Source: Streptomyces sp. NRRL F-4489 (lineage in GTDB: Bacteria > Actinomycetota > Actinomycetes > Streptomycetales > Streptomycetaceae). Taken from it: a DNA stretch of 48,625 nt. Below the pieces are notes generated by a model. It worked only from the letters and a program-made list of their open reading frames with translations. It did no database searches and was not told the DNA's origin. The DNA is taken from the NCBI RefSeq assembly GCF_001509485.1, contig NZ_LLZI01000238.1, positions 1 to 48,625 of the forward strand, written 5' to 3'. Positions 46,414 to 48,625 of the stretch are shown here, piece after piece. How positions within the stretch are numbered: the stretch's first letter is position 1; each line of letters opens with the position of its first letter. Position numbers and translations under genes: made by a program.

Positions 46414-46944
46414 ATGACGCCTCCCCTCGACCGGGGCACTCTTGAGGCCGAGTTCGGCCCGGAAGGGCTGGTCACCCTGCCAGCGGGGTTGTTGGACGGT
46501 GTCCAGCACGAACCCAGCTCCCACTTCCTGCGCCACGTCGGCATCCCATCCCGCCCTAATCCCTGGTTCGACCTCATCGAGGCGGCCTCCGAAAAACTCC
46601 GGAGGGTGGGCGACTGCTATGACGACGGGGGGCGAGGTCTATCCGCTCAACAGGAATCTGCACGCTTTCGGTCACTTCCTCTGTCTCCTTGAGGTGGAGC
46701 GGCCGAAGTGGGATTTCGAATCCGAACGGCATTCCCCAGCCCCGGAGGGGCTGCTCGGCGACTGGCTGAGCAGCTTCTGGAAATCGACCCCGAAGCTCTG
46801 GAAGAGAGTCATTCGCGGTGGCATGACATCCTGGAATATGTGGCCTACCTGGATGCTCGATGGATTTTCCAGCAGCACGTCATGCAGATGGCGGGACGAT
46901 TCCCGTGGCCGCCCTTGATGGCTCGGGAAGCGGGCGAGGGGTGA
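46414..46944 (+). pseudogene. Frameshifted SUKH-4-type immunity protein gene
   Basis: Starting at ATG 46414 the protein reads TLEAEFGPEGLVTLPAGLLD and FLRHVGIPSRPNPWFDL, matching SUKH-4 immunity proteins. At a run of six G near 46626-46632 the frame shifts, and the continuation GGEVYPLNRNLHAFGHFLCL, then EVERPKW, is in the next frame. Near 46740 a second shift leads to LLEIDPEALEESHSRWHDIL and the end. A stretch normally found between RRVG and GEVY also seems missing. So it is a decayed gene unless sequencing errors exist. SUKH proteins neutralise polymorphic toxins; no toxin gene is adjacent. Confidence 0.6.
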
Positions 46945-46993
46945 GTAGCCGGCGGCCGCTCGCCCCAGCCCTCGGGGTCGGCCGGGCCGGGCG

Positions 46994-47869
46994 TCAGATG
47001 ATCGGGGGGCGGCCCAGGCGGGTCATGCGCCAGACGGTGCGCCAGCGCATGGGCTTGCGGCGGCCGCATGGTGTCCGTACGCCCTCGGCGAAGCCGGCGG
47101 CCCAGGCGCGCAGGCCCGCCGCGGAGCGGGTGCGGACGGCCGTCAGGCCCGCCCAGACGCCGAGGTAGACCGGGACCAGTACGGCCGGGAGGTGGCGCTT
47201 GGCCAGCCAGACGCGGTTGCGGGCGACCATCCGGTGGTAGACCGCGTGCCGGGTCGGCGAGGTGTACGGGTGCTGGAGGACGATCTCCGGGGCGTAGCGG
47301 ACGCGCCAGCCGTCGTCGAGCGCCCGCCAGGCCAGGTCGGTCTCCTCGTGGGCGTAGAAGAACTCGTCGGGCCAGCCGCCGACGCGGTCCAGCATCGGCA
47401 CCGACAGCGCGTGCCCGCCGCCCAGGAACGTGGTGACCAGCCCGCCCTGCTTCGGGTCGCCGACCCGGAGGCGCGGGACGTGGCGGCGCTGGGTGCGGCC
47501 CAGTTCGTCGGCGATCCGGAAGCTGACGATGCCCAACTTCGGGTCGCTTGCGTAGAGTTCCGCGAGCCGGCTGAAGACGTCGTCGCTGATCAGCAGGCCG
47601 TCGTCGTCGAGGTCGACCACCACGTCGAGGTCGCCGAGCTTGCGCAGCTCGTCCAGGGCGACGTTCCGGCCGCCGGAGACGCCGAGGTTCTCGCTCAGCG
47701 CGACGCCGGTGACGCCGTCGGGCAGCGGGGGCAGCGGCGAGCCGTTGCCGACGACCACGATGTGGGTCGCGGGGAGGTCCTGCCTCGCCACCGAATCCAG
47801 CAGTTCCTGCAGCTCGGTGGGGCGGTTCCCCATGGTCAAGATGGCGACGCCTACGCGCAGCTGACGCAC
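46994..47869 (-). CDS. Family 2 glycosyltransferase
   Basis: A 291-aa GT-A fold enzyme, transferring a sugar from a nucleotide-sugar, probably to an envelope glycan. Seen: GVAILTMGNRPTELQELLDSV, IVVVGNGSPLP, SENLGVSGGRNVALDEL, VVVDLDDDGLL (DxD-type metal site), FLGGGHALSVPML and FFYAHEETDLAWRALDDGW (catalytic Asp/Glu region). No membrane helices are obvious. The start ATG is close to 47869 and preceded by a purine-rich stretch. It is divergent from the following isomerase-like gene. Confidence 0.9.
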   Translation of the reverse strand: MRQLRVGVAILTMGNRPTELQELLDSVARQDLPATHIVVVGNGSPLPPLPDGVTGVALSENLGVSGGRNVALDELRKLGDLDVVVDLDDDGLLISDDVFSRLAELYASDPKLGIVSFRIADELGRTQRRHVPRLRVGDPKQGGLVTTFLGGGHALSVPMLDRVGGWPDEFFYAHEETDLAWRALDDGWRVRYAPEIVLQHPYTSPTRHAVYHRMVARNRVWLAKRHLPAVLVPVYLGVWAGLTAVRTRSAAGLRAWAAGFAEGVRTPCGRRKPMRWRTVWRMTRLGRPPII

Positions 47870-48027
47870 AGATGAACACTCCGTTCTTGGCGGTCTCCCC
47901 AGCGATGCTAGCCGCCGCAGGGGGCGGTGCGTGCCATGGCGCGGGGGTGGGGCCGGGGGCGTGGGGGTAGGGGCTGCGGGGCGGGGATGGGGCTGAGGGG
48001 CGCGGGTGCGCCGGGAGGGGTGTGGTG

Positions 48028-48625
48028 GTGAGGGTGGATGCCGAGGGGCTGTTGGGGCCTATTGACGAGTCCATGGCGCGGTTGGTGCGTACGGCGGGGA
48101 AGTTGACCGATGAGCAGGTGCGGGGGATGTCGCTGGTGCCGCCCTGGACGCGCGGCCACGTCCTCACCCATGTCGCGCGGGCCGCCGACAGCCTGTGCCG
48201 GCTGCTCGAAGGGGCGCGGACGGGCCGGGCGATCCCGCAGTACGCGAGCATGGCGGCCCGGGAGGCGGAGATCGAGGCGGGGGCGGGGCGGCCGGTCGCC
48301 GTACTGCTGGATGACGTGGCGGCCGGCGCCGCCCGGCTGGACGCCGCCGTCCGGAGCCTCCCGGAGGGCGCCTGGCGGCGCCGCGTACGGCTGCGGACCG
48401 GGGAACTCCGTACGCCGGGCAGCCTGCTCGCCACCAGGCTCCGCGAACTGGAGGTGCACCACGCCGACCTCGCCGCTGGTTACACCTTCGCCGACGTGCC
48501 GGAACGTATCGCCCGCTGGATCATCGAGGACTTCGCCGAAGCCGTGTCCCGTAGGCCGGAGGCCCTCCCGGCCCTGCGTATCGAGGCGACGGACGCGGAG
48601 GTGGTGGTGGAGTTGGGTGGGGGAG
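48028..48625 (+). CDS. Maleylpyruvate isomerase/mycothiol-dependent DinB-like protein (partial)
   Basis: At least 199 aa, cut by the right edge. The MDMPI N-terminal domain is visible: LVPPWTRGHVLTHVARAADS (metal-binding His region), LCRLLEGARTGRAIPQY, and RLRELEVHHADLAAGYTFAD with a second conserved His and Asp pair. The beginning of the C-terminal domain (ALRIEATDAEVVVELG) follows. GTG 48028 lies 7 nt after GGGAGGGG; GTG 48025 is also possible. Members transfer or isomerise with mycothiol, the actinobacterial thiol. The substrate is unknown. Confidence 0.87.
   Translation, partial: MRVDAEGLLGPIDESMARLVRTAGKLTDEQVRGMSLVPPWTRGHVLTHVARAADSLCRLLEGARTGRAIPQYASMAAREAEIEAGAGRPVAVLLDDVAAGAARLDAAVRSLPEGAWRRRVRLRTGELRTPGSLLATRLRELEVHHADLAAGYTFADVPERIARWIIEDFAEAVSRRPEALPALRIEATDAEVVVELGGG

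Noticed and set aside
46845..48434. A 529-aa minus-strand frame covering the glycosyltransferase and the isomerase-like gene
   Set aside because: The glycosyltransferase motifs are in the 46994-47869 frame and the isomerase motifs on the plus strand. This frame has neither.

Overview
The window is high-GC actinobacterial DNA, almost certainly from a Streptomyces chromosome. Third codon positions are nearly all G or C, GTG starts are frequent, and the gene families are typical of the genus: paired XRE/DUF397 genes, a principal-type sigma factor close to dnaG, GlnR-type boxes and a mycothiol-type DinB protein. No plasmid or phage backbone is visible.

Left part (1 to about 29.4 kb) is ordinary chromosome. 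A nitrogen-assimilation theme runs through it: a NirB/NasB-like flavoprotein (1-1082), an assimilatory nitrate reductase (16052-18271) and a CbiX-type sirohydrochlorin chelatase (18433-19371). The first two have near-identical GlnR-like boxes 13 nt in front of their start codons. Between them lie a two-component system, a lipoprotein glycosidase, an M20 amidohydrolase, an XRE/DUF397 pair, an aldo/keto reductase, a TauE/SafE permease, a cupin, CutA, a secreted trypsin-like protease, a YdcF-like protein, a gamma-glutamylcyclotransferase and an adenosine/adenine deaminase. Then come dgt, a ferredoxin reductase-like flavoenzyme, a PLP dehydratase, dnaG, a principal-type sigma factor (probably hrdA), a xylulokinase-like gene and three tRNA genes.

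Accessory part (29.4 to about 46 kb) starts at a tRNA gene with anticodon CAT. The last 46 nt of that tRNA are duplicated at 35307-35352, which marks a 5.9-kb integrated island with no integrase left. The island carries an amidinotransferase, a secreted lipase, a secreted hypothetical protein, a broken TnsA-like gene and the tail of a tetrapyrrole-methylase/borosin-type methyltransferase followed by a small peptide gene.

Beyond the second att copy lies the most interesting locus. A 1272-aa HTH-STAND NTPase (35700-39518, minus) faces a complete type I-E Cascade operon (cse1-cse2-cas7-cas5-cas6e, 40697-45845, plus). There is no cas3, cas1, cas2 or normal CRISPR array. The 1.2 kb between them contains two tiny single-membrane-span proteins, three strong hairpins and two degenerate I-E-like repeats. 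This looks like a Cascade used for sensing or regulation, perhaps coupled to the STAND protein, rather than for Cas3 degradation. I recall that Cas3-less I-E loci linked to STAND NTPases in Streptomyces have been noticed in genomic surveys, but I could not check this.

Right end (46.4-48.6 kb): a broken SUKH-4-type immunity gene, a family 2 glycosyltransferase, and a mycothiol-dependent-isomerase-like gene cut by the window edge.
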